Shown: positions 37,985 through 47,648, numbered from the stretch's first letter. The stretch is DNA of 64,000 nucleotides from Desulfobulbus rhabdoformis (GCF_016919065.1 NZ_JAFFQA010000001.1:124001-188000); one strand, 5' to 3'. A program made the numbers and translations. Notes: generated from the letters alone by a model not told the origin.

Positions 37985-38701
37985 TCAGTAAATATAGGGA
38001 AAGGATGGGGCCTGTTCGGATGTCAGGGAAGTCGCAATGATGAGTGGAAAGGTTCGGCCTTCCACTGTTTGAGATGTGATTGTCCCGTTGACACGAACCC
38101 AGTCATCATTTTTGGGGAGAGTATTTTGGGGGGTGACTTGGACAAAGGTAAATATTGGTAGGGCGTCTGCTGCACAACAGGTGATCCTGAACCGGTAGCA
38201 GATGAAGAGATCTTCGGGCAGGTTTTCGTTTTTCATGGTCTGGCAGAGGAGGCTGGTCCTCTGCCCATTGAGTTGCCTGGAATTGAAAGCGACCTGGCTT
38301 AAGGAAGTGATTACTTGATTATCTGCCATCGGTTGCTGGGGCGAGTTGTTTGTAGTGGCACTAAAAGCAGGGGACGACATGTTGGGGGTGGTTGTTGTTC
38401 TGGCTAGAAAGGTATGGCTCCCGAGCTGGGCTGATTGTGTTGACCAGCAGTAGGCAAGAGGAACCAGCATGATGGCGACCGAGGGCCAGCTCCAGCGCAA
38501 CGGTGTTGCATGATGATGAGTTCGGGCTGTTTTAAAGGTAATGACACTGAAGAGAAGCAGGATCGTGCCGCCCGTCAGGACCAGCCACCACAGTTTTGGG
38601 TGGAGCAGCTTTGCCAGCTGGTTGGGATCGACAAAATACAGCCAGAAGAAAAAAACAGACCAGGTGAACATCACCAGTCCATGGAGCAATTTGGCGAGCA
38701 T
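37985..38701 (-). CDS. TIGR03943/DUF1980 membrane protein (YcgQ-like)
   Basis: This 238-residue protein has two N-terminal membrane segments and one near residue 80, then a periplasmic domain. It matches the YcgQ/TIGR03943 partner of YcgR/YraQ-type permeases, with the C-terminal DWVRVNGTITSQTVEGRTFPLI strand pair and a CYRFRITCCAADA segment. It follows the permease by 9 bases. In other bacteria this pair lies in zinc-responsive loci, which fits the adjoining Zur-like gene. Confidence 0.85.
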   Translation of the reverse strand: MLAKLLHGLVMFTWSVFFFWLYFVDPNQLAKLLHPKLWWLVLTGGTILLLFSVITFKTARTHHHATPLRWSWPSVAIMLVPLAYCWSTQSAQLGSHTFLARTTTTPNMSSPAFSATTNNSPQQPMADNQVITSLSQVAFNSRQLNGQRTSLLCQTMKNENLPEDLFICYRFRITCCAADALPIFTFVQVTPQNTLPKNDDWVRVNGTITSQTVEGRTFPLIIATSLTSEQAPSFPYIY

Positions 38702-38710
38702 GATCCTCTC

Positions 38711-39790
38711 TTATAATGGGTGGAAAAAAAAGAAGTGCAGCGCCATTGTGGTCAGGAAGACCATGGTGAGGACGGTGATGACCAGAGCCGCAATCGCCTT
38801 TCTGGTGAAGACGCCGAAGTACATCAAAAGAAGTTTGATATCAAACATCGGCCCCAGCACCATGAATGCTAGTTGGGCGCTGTCGGGCAAAACACCACGG
38901 AAACTCGCCGCAATGAAGGCGTCGGCCTCACTGCAGAGGTTCAGCAGGACAGCCATGACCATCATGATCAGGATCCCCTGCCAGGGGGACGCAAGAAAGT
39001 GCGTGAACGCCTCCAGAGGCACCATGCTGCGGATAAAGGCTGCGATGAAGGTCCCGATGACTAGATAGTAGCCTACGCTGAAAAAATCATCGGCTGCATG
39101 TCCAGCTGCGTGGAAGAGTTTTGCTTTCAGGCTGGTGTTCTGCGTGTTGGCGCTGCAGTGGTCATGACCGCAGCAGGGGCTGATCTGCCCGTGCATGTGA
39201 GGGATGACCGCATTTGCATGACTGAATTTGCAGGAAAGAAGTATGCCGACCACAACCGCAATGAGATAGCCGCATCCCAGGCGGACAATGACCATCTGCC
39301 AATCCAGGTTGTAGGCCACCGCTGTAGAGGCCGCTACCAGTGGATTGACGATGGGGCCTCCCAGAAGAAAGGCCACGGCAGCGCCAAAGGGGAGTCCTTT
39401 GCCCAGCAGTCTGCGGATGACTGGAATGATCGCGCACTCGCAGACAGGAAAGGTCAGCCCCATGGCAGCGGTGGCAAAAATCGGCCAGATGCGGTGCCGG
39501 CCAAAGAGTTTCTCGACCAAGGGAACCGGTACAAAGACTTCTATAATCCCACCCGCCAGAGACCCTATCAGCATAAACGGCAGTGCCTCGACCATCATGG
39601 CGAGAAAATTGATTGAGATAGTGCCCACCAGAGCTGAGTACGGTCGGCTTTGCCCAAGCAGGAGCACAAGGAAAGAAATACTTAGAAAGAGAATGCCGCC
39701 CACCCAGGCCAGTTCCATGCGCAGGCCTGCTGCCTCGGATATTTGCGGAGGCTGATGGAGCGGAATTGGTTTAACTGTTTTCTGAGGCAT
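38711..39790 (-). CDS. YcgR/YraQ-type permease
   Basis: This 359-residue membrane protein (about eight to ten helices) belongs to the DUF318/YraQ permease family. It has the duplicated motif GLTFPVCECAIIPVIRRL (Cys-containing) and LCSEADAFIAASF. A His/Cys-rich loop (HMHGQISPCCGHDHC) sits between the halves and may bind metal. The ATG at 39790 lies inside the fur-family gene (20-base overlap). Substrate unknown; the setting suggests a divalent metal or a metal chaperone role. Confidence 0.85.
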   Translation of the reverse strand: MPQKTVKPIPLHQPPQISEAAGLRMELAWVGGILFLSISFLVLLLGQSRPYSALVGTISINFLAMMVEALPFMLIGSLAGGIIEVFVPVPLVEKLFGRHRIWPIFATAAMGLTFPVCECAIIPVIRRLLGKGLPFGAAVAFLLGGPIVNPLVAASTAVAYNLDWQMVIVRLGCGYLIAVVVGILLSCKFSHANAVIPHMHGQISPCCGHDHCSANTQNTSLKAKLFHAAGHAADDFFSVGYYLVIGTFIAAFIRSMVPLEAFTHFLASPWQGILIMMVMAVLLNLCSEADAFIAASFRGVLPDSAQLAFMVLGPMFDIKLLLMYFGVFTRKAIAALVITVLTMVFLTTMALHFFFFHPL

Positions 39791-40217
39791 GGGCGCAATC
39801 CGGACAGAGTCCGTAAAATTCCAGATAATGCCCCTCCACTGTAAACCCGGTCTTACTGGCAATAAGCTGCTCCAGGATGGAGAGGTCACAGTCAGTGCAC
39901 GCAACCGCCTTGGAGCATATTCTACACACGAGCATATGACTGTGGCCCGGACGCGAGGTCAGGTAGCGATGCTCGCCCTCCTGAGAGTGAACCCAGCGTA
40001 AATAGCCCATCCCTTCCAGGGCCTTGACCGTTCGATAGACCGTGGTCTGGCTGATTTTTTTTGAGGCAAGCAGGTTGGTTGCCTGGGCTATGGTCAAGCC
40101 ATTGGAATGCTTTTCAAAGAGCCTCCAGATAACCTCGCGCTGGCTTGTAAAACGAAGCCCTGTATCGTTGAATACGGCCTTGAGCCTGTCCTTTGGAAGA
40201 GGGGGGAGCGTGTTCAT
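39771..40217 (-). CDS. zur: Fur-family regulator, Zur-like
   Basis: This 148-residue metalloregulator has a winged helix (RFTSQREVIWRLFEKH, QTTVYRTVKALEGMG) and dimerisation domain with structural zinc cysteines CRIC and CPDC and an HSHMLVC segment. Divergent transcription from znuCBA across a 213-bp gap, and position at the head of a metal permease operon, point to a Zur role. An imperfect dyad TACTATTTTAGTA lies at 40348-40360 in the shared promoter region and is a possible binding site. Confidence 0.85.
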   Translation of the reverse strand: MNTLPPLPKDRLKAVFNDTGLRFTSQREVIWRLFEKHSNGLTIAQATNLLASKKISQTTVYRTVKALEGMGYLRWVHSQEGEHRYLTSRPGHSHMLVCRICSKAVACTDCDLSILEQLIASKTGFTVEGHYLEFYGLCPDCAHASENS

Positions 40218-40347
40218 AAATAAAAAATATTTTCGTTAATTGGATTCCATTTCTTTGGACATATATATGCAAACTCCTGTCTATTTTCAATTGATTTTAA
40301 TATGTTATTGAATAAATATTGACGGAGTTATTTTTTATGCTTAAAAA

Positions 40348-40360
40348 TACTATTTTAGTA
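40348..40360. promoter_or_regulatory. Possible Zur operator
   Basis: TACTA-TTT-TAGTA is a perfect 5-bp dyad in the AT-rich intergenic region between the zur-like gene and the znu operon. Similarity to a Zur box is suggestive only. Confidence 0.35.
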
Positions 40361-40430
40361 AACGATAAAAAATACAAATAAAAAACGGTTGCCTGATAGA
40401 AGGAAGACGCAACCGGGAGCACACGCCAAC

Positions 40431-40541
40431 ATGAAAAATAGATTTTCTCCTCTTGCCTCAAGCGTATGGATGCGGCTTGGGATGAGCGCCTTCGTTGTTG
40501 CCCTGCTCTGGGGGGCTGTGCTCTGGGCGATACACCCATGA
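40431..40541 (+). CDS. 36-residue membrane peptide before znuC
   Basis: ATG at 40431 opens a 36-codon frame that ends 17 bases before znuC. The product has a single membrane helix (about residues 15-34, MRLGMSAFVVALLWGAVLWAI). A weak GGGAG sequence precedes the start. The length, clear helix and operon position support a real small protein, perhaps an accessory to the zinc transporter. Confidence 0.5.
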   Translation: MKNRFSPLASSVWMRLGMSAFVVALLWGAVLWAIHP

Positions 40542-40558
40542 GCGGGAAATAACAGGTT

Positions 40559-41299
40559 ATGTCTTCAATCACATTGAACAACCTGACCTTGGGCTACGAG
40601 CGTCGGCCAGCTGTACATCATCTTTCCGGTGTCTTTTCCTCGGGATCAATGACGGCAGTTATCGGGCCCAATGGATCGGGAAAAAGTACCCTGGTCAAAG
40701 GAATCACCGGTTTTCTTCGCCCGCTGGATGGAACGATTGATCGTGGTGGGCTCAAGAAACAACAGATTGCCTACCTGCCTCAGCGTTTGGAGGTGGACCG
40801 AAGTTTTCCCATCACAGTTCTTGATACCGTCCTGCTCGGGCTCTGGCCTGAGATCGGTATTTTTTCGGGCATGCAGCCCAAGCATTGGCGCAGGGTAGAG
40901 CAGGCCATGGAGACCGTTGGCTTGAGCGGATTTGAATCCAGATCGATCAATGAGCTCTCTGGAGGACAGTTTCAGCGGGTGATGTTTGCCCGGATGTCGC
41001 TGCAGGATGCCCCTGTGCTTATCCTTGATGAACCCTTCAGTGCCGTCGATCAGCAGACCATCGCAGATTTGATGACCGTTATCCAGCAATGGCATGGCGA
41101 GGGGCGGACTATTCTCGTGGTTGTGCATGATTTTAATCTGGTTCGTGAGGCCTTTCCCCAGAGTTTGCTGCTGGCCCGAGAGCCCATCGCCTGGGGCGAG
41201 ACGGCCAATGTGCTGACAGAGGAAAATCTTGCCCGATCAAGGGCCATGGCCCAGGCTTGGGACCAGGAGGCAGAAATCTGCCGCAGGGAGGGGGAATGA
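40559..41299 (+). CDS. znuC: Zinc ABC transporter ATPase ZnuC
   Basis: This 246-residue ABC ATPase has Walker A GPNGSGKST, Q-loop YLPQRL, signature LSGGQFQRV, Walker B VLILDEPFS and H-loop VVVHD. Its context with znuB, znuA and a Zur-like regulator identifies the zinc/manganese-type family. It overlaps znuB by 4 bases. Confidence 0.93.
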   Translation: MSSITLNNLTLGYERRPAVHHLSGVFSSGSMTAVIGPNGSGKSTLVKGITGFLRPLDGTIDRGGLKKQQIAYLPQRLEVDRSFPITVLDTVLLGLWPEIGIFSGMQPKHWRRVEQAMETVGLSGFESRSINELSGGQFQRVMFARMSLQDAPVLILDEPFSAVDQQTIADLMTVIQQWHGEGRTILVVVHDFNLVREAFPQSLLLAREPIAWGETANVLTEENLARSRAMAQAWDQEAEICRREGE

Positions 41300-42171
41300 A
41301 CACCTTTGTTGATATTTGTCTCTCTCCTTTTCAGGAATTTCTCTTCATGCGTCATGCCCTGGTGGCCTGCTTTGCCCTGGCGCTGGGGTGTGGTCCGGTG
41401 GGCATGCTGCTTGTGCTTCGTCGCATGAGTTTGATGGGGGATGCGCTTTCGCACGCGGTTCTTCCGGGGGCAGCCATCGGCTTTCTTGTTTCAGGCTTGT
41501 CACTGTATTCCATGACCATTGGCGGTATTGTTGTTGGCTTGCTGGTGGCTCTTATCGCAGGGCTGGTTTCGCGCTATACCTCGTTGCGTGAGGATGCCAG
41601 CTTTGCTGCCTTGTATCTGGTGTCCATCGCAGTTGGCGTATTGATCATTTCCCTGCGTGGTACCAATGTTGACCTGATTCATGTCCTTTTTGGGACCATT
41701 CTCGCCGTTGACGATCCTGCCTTGATCCTGGTTGCCTCCATTACCAGTCTCACCCTGTTCACCCTGGCTTTTATTTATCGCCCTCTGCTGGTGGAATGTT
41801 TTGACCCGGATTACCTCAAATCTGTGGGAGGACATGGGGGGGCAATGCACAGTCTTTTTTTAGTCCTGGTGGTGCTCAACCTGGTGGCCGGGTTTACCGC
41901 TCTGGGAACATTGATGGCGGTGGGCATGTTGATGCTGCCAGCGGCCTCTGCCCATTTCTGGGGCAACCAGTACTGGACGACCTCGCTGGTGGCCGTTTGT
42001 ATTGCCATGTTCTCCGGGTATTGCGGTTTGCTCCTCTCTTACCATTTCAACTTGCCGACAGGTCCATCCATTATCCTGGTGGCCGGTGGCTGTTATCTCT
42101 TTTCCCTTGTTTTTGGCAGAAAAGGAAGCCTGCTGAGTCGCTATCAGCCAGGCTCTCATTTAACCGGATAA
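41296..42171 (+). CDS. znuB: Zinc ABC transporter permease ZnuB
   Basis: This 291-residue permease of the ABC-3 family has eight or so helices. The family motif GDALSHAVLPGAAIGFL is at about residues 38-55 and GTLMAVGMLMLPAASA near 215. The ATG at 41296 follows GGGAGGGGGA and overlaps the znuC stop by 4 bases; an upstream frame is less likely. It forms the membrane channel for ZnuA-delivered zinc. Confidence 0.93.
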   Translation: MNTFVDICLSPFQEFLFMRHALVACFALALGCGPVGMLLVLRRMSLMGDALSHAVLPGAAIGFLVSGLSLYSMTIGGIVVGLLVALIAGLVSRYTSLREDASFAALYLVSIAVGVLIISLRGTNVDLIHVLFGTILAVDDPALILVASITSLTLFTLAFIYRPLLVECFDPDYLKSVGGHGGAMHSLFLVLVVLNLVAGFTALGTLMAVGMLMLPAASAHFWGNQYWTTSLVAVCIAMFSGYCGLLLSYHFNLPTGPSIILVAGGCYLFSLVFGRKGSLLSRYQPGSHLTG

Positions 42172-42187
42172 CTCTTTGGAGGATACA

Positions 42188-43177
42188 ATGAAGTCAATAC
42201 GACAAATCGCCTTCTTTCTGTGCGTTTTTCTCTGGATGACCGGAACCTCTCTGGCTGCAACGCCACTTAAAGTGGTGGCGAGTTTTAGCATCCTGGGGGA
42301 CATGGTCACCCAGTTGGGGGGAGATACGGTTGAGGTGGTGACCCTGGTGGGCCCAGACGAGGACGCACATGTTTTTGAGCCATCCCCCTCCGATGCCAAG
42401 ATCCTCAAAAGTGCGGATCTGGTTGTGGTCAACGGACTGGGGTTTGAAGGATGGCTGGACCGGTTGGTCAATGCCTCTGGATTCTCAGGACAAATCGTTG
42501 TCGCCAGTGAAGGTGTGACACCTCGTGCCATGGTCATGGAGGTGCACAAAGACGCTCACGAGGAAGAGCATCACCATGGGGATGAGCACGCCCAGCATGA
42601 GGATCAGGAGCATAAGGCCGGGCACCATCATCACCATCATGGCGATGTTGATCCCCATGCCTGGCAGAGCCTTTCAAATGGCATGCTCTATGCCCAAAAT
42701 ATTTCCAAGGCCCTGGTTGCCGCTGATCCAGCTCATGCAGCGGCCTATCATAGGGCAGAATCGGTTTATGTCGGTAAGATAAAGACCCTCGAGTCCTGGT
42801 TGAAAGAGCAGTTTGCCACGGTGCCCAAGGCGAACAGGCGAATGATTACCTCCCACGACGCGTTTGGTTATTTGGGAGATGCCTATGGTGTGCAAATGTT
42901 CTCGCCTGTGGGCGTGACCACGGCAAGTGAAGCCTCGGCCGGTGGGGTGAAGGAGTTGATCCGTCAGATCAAAAGAGAGAAGATCAGTGCCGTATTCGTG
43001 GAAAATATCAGCGACCGTCGCTTGATTGACCAGATCGCCCGGGAAGCTCAGGTACAGGTTGAAGGAGAGCTTTATTCTGACGCTCTTTCCAAAGCTGATG
43101 GGCCTGCTGCAAGCTACCTGACAATGTTTCGCTTCAATGTGGAGAAAATTGTTTCTGCCATGCGGCGAGGGCTGTGA
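42188..43177 (+). CDS. znuA: Zinc-binding periplasmic protein ZnuA
   Basis: This 329-residue solute-binding protein has a signal peptide (IAFFLCVFLWMTGTSLA). Cluster A-I fold ligands are present: H in DEDAHVFEPSPSD, H in VDPHAWQS, H in ITSHDAFGY and acidic residue in the C-terminal lobe. A His/Asp/Glu-rich loop (about 118-160, including six consecutive His) marks the zinc-specific subgroup. The ATG at 42188 follows GGAGG. It captures zinc for ZnuBC. Confidence 0.95.
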   Translation: MKSIRQIAFFLCVFLWMTGTSLAATPLKVVASFSILGDMVTQLGGDTVEVVTLVGPDEDAHVFEPSPSDAKILKSADLVVVNGLGFEGWLDRLVNASGFSGQIVVASEGVTPRAMVMEVHKDAHEEEHHHGDEHAQHEDQEHKAGHHHHHHGDVDPHAWQSLSNGMLYAQNISKALVAADPAHAAAYHRAESVYVGKIKTLESWLKEQFATVPKANRRMITSHDAFGYLGDAYGVQMFSPVGVTTASEASAGGVKELIRQIKREKISAVFVENISDRRLIDQIAREAQVQVEGELYSDALSKADGPAASYLTMFRFNVEKIVSAMRRGL

Positions 43178-43214
43178 CGGGGCAACATGTTGTGTTTAAT
43201 TTCCTGATGTGTTG

Positions 43215-43262
43215 ATACAAAAAAGCCGTTCTCGCTGAATGCGGAGGACGGCTTTTTTGTAT
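43215..43262. terminator. Terminator between znuA and feoB
   Basis: ATACAAAAAAGCCGTTCTC pairs with GAGGACGGCTTTTTTGTAT (small mismatch) around a short loop. A and T tracts flank the stem, so it can work for both convergent operons. Confidence 0.9.
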
Positions 43263-43405
43263 CCTGAATCCGTGTCGTTACAATTAGGTAGTCTGCGACA
43301 ATTCTATTTGTTGTTTTGTCGTCACCAGGTTTGGACTCTTGAAATGGTGACCTCTGCAACGTGGAGCCCGCAATAGGGGGGGATACTTTTGCCCCTGCAC
43401 ACGAT

Positions 43406-45910
43406 TTATTGCAAGATAGCCTTGGTGCGGTTGTGTCGCGAAGGCAGCCATTTGTTCCTCGTGCCGACCAGTATCGTCGTCAGGACGACGAGCAGGTAAA
43501 AGGCGATCATCATCTGAAAACCACTCATCCCCAGAGCCATACCACCGGTGAAGATACATGAGGCCACAACAAACCCAAGCGCTGTGGGAAACAGCATGGA
43601 GAAGAGCATCCATTTGTAGGAATTGGTCTGCACCTTGATCATAATGGTTGTTGCAAGGCAGGGCGGATAGAGGGCAAAGAAAACCATGACCGCCAAGGCG
43701 TGCAGCGGGGTAAAGCCGGAAGATGAGGTCTCCGTACCCATGCGTTCCTCTAGGCTCTTGTTGTCATCGGCTCCTTCCTGATAGAGTACGCCGATGGTGG
43801 CCACGCTGGATTCGCGGGCGGCAAAGGAAGAAAAGATCGCCACATTGATCTTCCAGTCAAATCCGGCAAACTGGGTGATGGGCTCAAGGGCCCGGCCAAA
43901 CATTCCCAGGAAGCTATTTTCTATGTTTTCGTTTTTGATCTCCCGCCTGAGTGACTTTCGTTTGGATGCGAGGCTACGCAGATTTTTGTTGATGGTTTTG
44001 GCATCTTTATCCCCCCGTGGCTTCATGAAGACAAAGAGGTTTGGGTAGCTTTCCCGGTATGCATCATCCAGCGCTTTTGAGGCGTCGGCGCTTTTCACAT
44101 TGAGCCTGGCTGTTTTGAAGTCGGTGTACAGGTTGATCAGGGCGACCAGGGATGCCTCTTCCTGAAACTGCGGCGCATAGGCATTGCCCTCTATCTTTGT
44201 ATAGAATTTGGTCACAGCCTTATCCATCTCTTTCTGGTAATAGGCCTCACGGTTGTCATCAAGGCCAGGAAACTGCAAGAGAGTGAACACGCAGACAGAG
44301 ACGGCAATGACGATGGAACCCACCTTTTTGATGTATTGCCAGGTCCGCTCAATGGCCCTCTGGCCTACACCGAAAAGAGTCGGTGGATGGTAATTGGGCA
44401 GCTCCATGACAAAGGGAGCCGTCTCCTTGGTTTTCAGAACAGTGGCGGTCAGGAATTTGGCGACGAGCAGGGCTGCAAAGATGGTGAAGGTCGACAAAAA
44501 CAGCATGGTCCAGGACTTGTATTGAACAAAAAAGACATTCACCAGCAGGGTATAAAAGGGGATTTTCGCCAGGCAATTCATATAGGGGACGGTCAGAATC
44601 GTCGCCATGCGCGAGCGCTCATCGGGGATCCCCTTGGTGGACATAACCCCGGGAACCGCACAACCGCCGGCAAAAACACCGCCAAGGATAAAAGGCAGGG
44701 TTGATTGGCCGTGCAGGCCAAAGGCGTTGAACATCTTGTCAAGAATGAAGGCGATCCTTGCCATGTACCCCGAGTCTTCAAGAATGGCGATCAGGGAAAA
44801 CAGGATCAGGAAAATAGGAATGTAGTTCAGCAGTGCATTGGCGGAATCCACCATCCACAGTCCCATGGAACGGATATAGGGGTCGTGCAGCAGGCCTGCA
44901 TCCGGCAAGAGGGAGGCGACAATAGCCCGGAACTTGGCAAGAAATGGCCACCAATACTGGGTCAGTTCATACCCTTTGACAATGGAAAGCTGATAGATGA
45001 GAAAGACCGTCAGTATCAGAAAGATCGGGGCCGCGAAACGGTTGAGCAGGAGTTTGTCGATCTTTTCCGAGATGTTAAAACCGCCCTGTGCCTCCCTGGT
45101 CACACAGCTCTCCACAATGGAGCTTGCCAGCCTGTCTCGGCAGCCGACCATATAATCGGCAACCGTCATGTAGTGGTTTTCCTCAAATTCCCGTCGAATT
45201 TTTCTGGTCAACTCCAGTTCGGCAGATGACGAGCCAAGATGCTCAATAAGGATACGCTCTGCCTCGCTGTCCCCTTCAACAAGTTTGACCGCAAGCCACC
45301 TCAGCGGGTAGTTCTCAGCCAGTACTGTTGTTGCCAGTTTCTCCTGGAGTTTTTTGAGCAGTGGCTCGATTTCCTCGTAGGAGATGGTCAGCGGCAACCC
45401 CTCCTTGCGTTTCGTGGTCGCCAGAATAGCCCTGCGTAACTCTTTTTTCCCCCTCCCTTTCCGTCCCACCGTCGGGATGACATCGACACCAAGCCGATGC
45501 TGCAGTTTTTCGATATCAATGGTCATGCCGTTACGCGTGGCCACATCCATCATGTTCAGGGCGACCACAACCCCAAAGCCCATTTCCAGGACCTGAAAGG
45601 TAAAATAGAGACTCCGCTTGAGCGAAGAGGCGTCTACGACGTTGACAATGACGTCCGGCTTTTCGTTGATCAGAAAATCACGGGCCACCCGTTCTTCAAG
45701 GGAAAAGGAGGTCAGGCTGTAGGTGCCGGGCAGGTCAACCGTCTCCACCCGGACACCTTCGAATGTATAGGAGCCCGACTTTTTGTCAACCGTCACACCG
45801 GGGTAGTTGGCGATATGTTGGTTGGCCCCAGTGAGCATGTTAAAGGTTGTTGATTTTCCAGAGTTTTGCTGGCCTGCCAGGCCGACAAGAAGGTTTTTCT
45901 TCTGTTCCAT
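43406..45910 (-). CDS. feoB: Ferrous iron transporter FeoB
   Basis: This 834-residue inner-membrane Fe(II) transporter has an N-terminal G domain (G1 GQQNSGKST with K19, G3 DLPGTYSL), a GDI-like helical domain and then the duplicated Gate region (PFILGGVFAGGCAVPGVMSTK, and the second with AARESSVATIGVLYQ). A long soluble insertion between gates (about 555-650) is lysine- and glutamate-rich. The gene follows feoA with an 83-base gap. It supplies iron for the neighbouring storage-like cluster. Confidence 0.97.
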   Translation of the reverse strand: MEQKKNLLVGLAGQQNSGKSTTFNMLTGANQHIANYPGVTVDKKSGSYTFEGVRVETVDLPGTYSLTSFSLEERVARDFLINEKPDVIVNVVDASSLKRSLYFTFQVLEMGFGVVVALNMMDVATRNGMTIDIEKLQHRLGVDVIPTVGRKGRGKKELRRAILATTKRKEGLPLTISYEEIEPLLKKLQEKLATTVLAENYPLRWLAVKLVEGDSEAERILIEHLGSSSAELELTRKIRREFEENHYMTVADYMVGCRDRLASSIVESCVTREAQGGFNISEKIDKLLLNRFAAPIFLILTVFLIYQLSIVKGYELTQYWWPFLAKFRAIVASLLPDAGLLHDPYIRSMGLWMVDSANALLNYIPIFLILFSLIAILEDSGYMARIAFILDKMFNAFGLHGQSTLPFILGGVFAGGCAVPGVMSTKGIPDERSRMATILTVPYMNCLAKIPFYTLLVNVFFVQYKSWTMLFLSTFTIFAALLVAKFLTATVLKTKETAPFVMELPNYHPPTLFGVGQRAIERTWQYIKKVGSIVIAVSVCVFTLLQFPGLDDNREAYYQKEMDKAVTKFYTKIEGNAYAPQFQEEASLVALINLYTDFKTARLNVKSADASKALDDAYRESYPNLFVFMKPRGDKDAKTINKNLRSLASKRKSLRREIKNENIENSFLGMFGRALEPITQFAGFDWKINVAIFSSFAARESSVATIGVLYQEGADDNKSLEERMGTETSSSGFTPLHALAVMVFFALYPPCLATTIMIKVQTNSYKWMLFSMLFPTALGFVVASCIFTGGMALGMSGFQMMIAFYLLVVLTTILVGTRNKWLPSRHNRTKAILQ

Positions 45911-45993
45911 TGGAGTTCGTGTACAGAGTTCTGGTGAATGGGGTGTTGTCGGCTTGTAAGCGGAGGCAACGGTGTTGGTCAGAGGTGAGGCGA

Positions 45994-46260
45994 TTAGGCG
46001 GATTCGGGGGATACCTCTTCTACTTCAATGAGTGCTGCTTCGGCATTCCTCAGGGTCACGTTATAATCGGCCACCTTGCATTGGATCGGGTCTCCAAGAG
46101 GGGCTCGGCGGACCACATCGACCTCGGATTCCGGTACAAAACCAAGATCGAGCAGTCGTTGGCGAATTGCACCTTTTGCATGGTGACAGCGAATACGCGT
46201 CGTTTGCCCGGGGGGGATATCGCAGAGTCTGCAGCACCGGTTGCGCTTTCTATGTTTCAT
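45994..46260 (-). CDS. feoA: FeoA, ferrous iron transport accessory
   Basis: This 88-residue SH3-like protein binds FeoB and helps Fe(II) uptake. The family blocks CDIPPGQTTRI, AIRQRLLDLGFVPESEVDVVRRAPLGDPIQ and LRNAEAALIEVEEV are clear. An unusual Cys-rich start (RNRCCRLCD) precedes it. The ATG at 46258-46260 follows GGAG. Confidence 0.93.
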   Translation of the reverse strand: MKHRKRNRCCRLCDIPPGQTTRIRCHHAKGAIRQRLLDLGFVPESEVDVVRRAPLGDPIQCKVADYNVTLRNAEAALIEVEEVSPESA

Positions 46261-46453
46261 TATGGTCTCCGTGTTAGGCTTTTCTAAAATAAGCCTACTC
46301 TCTATGCTAATTTTTTTCACAGGTCAATAAAATTTATGCGAATAAAATTTTTTTATATAAGGCTAAAAAGTTAGTTGACACAAAATTTAGGAACGGCTAA
46401 GTTCGACGACCGATAACTTTTACAACCGCTAACAAACAAAATTTGGGTGACCT

Positions 46454-46768
46454 ATGTTTCGTCGACTAAGTATTGCAGCTTTCAGTGTATTTTTTAGTGC
46501 AGGACTGGCGCAGGCCCACACGCCGTTGTGCTCTTGTTTTGATAACGGCGATCAGACCATTACTTGCGAGGGGGGATTTTCTGATGGATCGTCTGCTTCC
46601 GGAGTGGCACTGAGAGTGCAGGGCGCTGATGGTCAAGTGCTGACAAAAGGGAACATGAATGAGGATTCCGAGTACACTTTTTCCAAGCCTGAGGGCGAAT
46701 ACACTGTGATTTTTGATGCCGGAGAGGGGCATCAGATTACTGTGCCCGGTGCGGAAATCGTCGAGTAA
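46454..46768 (+). CDS. Small exported protein, metal-uptake accessory
   Basis: This 104-residue protein has a signal peptide (AFSVFFSAGLAQA). The mature part starts HTPLCSCFDNGD and contains a beta-sandwich-like sequence (GVALRVQGADGQVLTKGNMNEDSEYTF) of the carboxypeptidase-regulatory or DUF4198-partner type. It is followed 67 bases later by a DUF4198 gene in the same direction. Divergent from feoAB, so a shared iron-responsive promoter is likely. Function unknown. Confidence 0.7.
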   Translation: MFRRLSIAAFSVFFSAGLAQAHTPLCSCFDNGDQTITCEGGFSDGSSASGVALRVQGADGQVLTKGNMNEDSEYTFSKPEGEYTVIFDAGEGHQITVPGAEIVE

Positions 46769-46835
46769 TGCATAGGCATTGTATTTTGTCGACTCGTTGC
46801 AATTAAAAAACGTAATCAGAATTAGGAGGAGATCC

Positions 46836-47648
46836 ATGAACAAGTTACTGGCAGCGGCATTTACCGGAGCCATGGTCCTGGGGTCTGCGGTTGCGGCCTC
46901 GGCTCATTTTCAGATGATCTACACCCCGGAGATGGCGCTCGACAAAGGAGGCAAGATTCCTTTGAAACTGGTTTTCACTCATCCGTTTGAGGCCGGTCAT
47001 ACCATGGATATGGGGACCCCGGAGCAGTTTTTTGTGGTCCGCAGCCGCGGTGAGAATGCACCCAAAAAAACCGATCTGCTGAAGACTCTTAAGCCGATCA
47101 CCTGGACGAGCCTGACCAACAGCGGCAAGGCGTGGGAAACCACCTACCAGGCACGCGGAGGTGATCATGCCTTTTGCCTCATTCCCGAGCCGTATTGGGA
47201 AGAGGGGGATGGTTTTTACATCAAGCAGAACACCAAGGTCATTGTTAATGTTGGCGGTGAGCCGGGTGCCTGGCATGAGCCTGTCGGGCTGCCGACCGAG
47301 ATTGTCCCACTGGCCAAACCCTATGACCGCTGGACCGGTAATGTTTTTCAGGGGCAGGTTCTTGTCAACGGGAAGCCCGTACCAGGAGCCGAGGTTGAGA
47401 TCGAGTATCTGAATCATAAACCCTTGCTTGACAAAAACGGTTTTGCCAAGGAGGCCGCTGCCGAGGCACCCCAGGATTCCTTTGTGCTGCAGACAATATT
47501 TGCAGATGAGAACGGGGTGTTCACATTTGGTATCCCCAAGGCGGGTTGGTGGGGGTTTGCCGCTCTTGACCTTGATCCTGAATATACCTACAAGGGCAAA
47601 AAATGCTCCCGTGATGCCGTTGTCTGGCTCCAGGCAAAGGATATGTAA
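46836..47648 (+). CDS. DUF4198 periplasmic protein
   Basis: This 270-residue protein has a signal peptide (FTGAMVLGSAVAASA) and then HFQMIYTPEMAL. It matches DUF4198 (NikM/CbiK-like periplasmic partner of metal uptake systems), with the C-terminal transthyretin-like segment (GQVLVNGKPVPGAEVEIEYL ... DENGVFTFGIPKAGWWGF). A strong GGAGGA precedes the ATG. It probably helps bring metal to the transporter in the iron locus. Confidence 0.85.
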   Translation: MNKLLAAAFTGAMVLGSAVAASAHFQMIYTPEMALDKGGKIPLKLVFTHPFEAGHTMDMGTPEQFFVVRSRGENAPKKTDLLKTLKPITWTSLTNSGKAWETTYQARGGDHAFCLIPEPYWEEGDGFYIKQNTKVIVNVGGEPGAWHEPVGLPTEIVPLAKPYDRWTGNVFQGQVLVNGKPVPGAEVEIEYLNHKPLLDKNGFAKEAAAEAPQDSFVLQTIFADENGVFTFGIPKAGWWGFAALDLDPEYTYKGKKCSRDAVVWLQAKDM

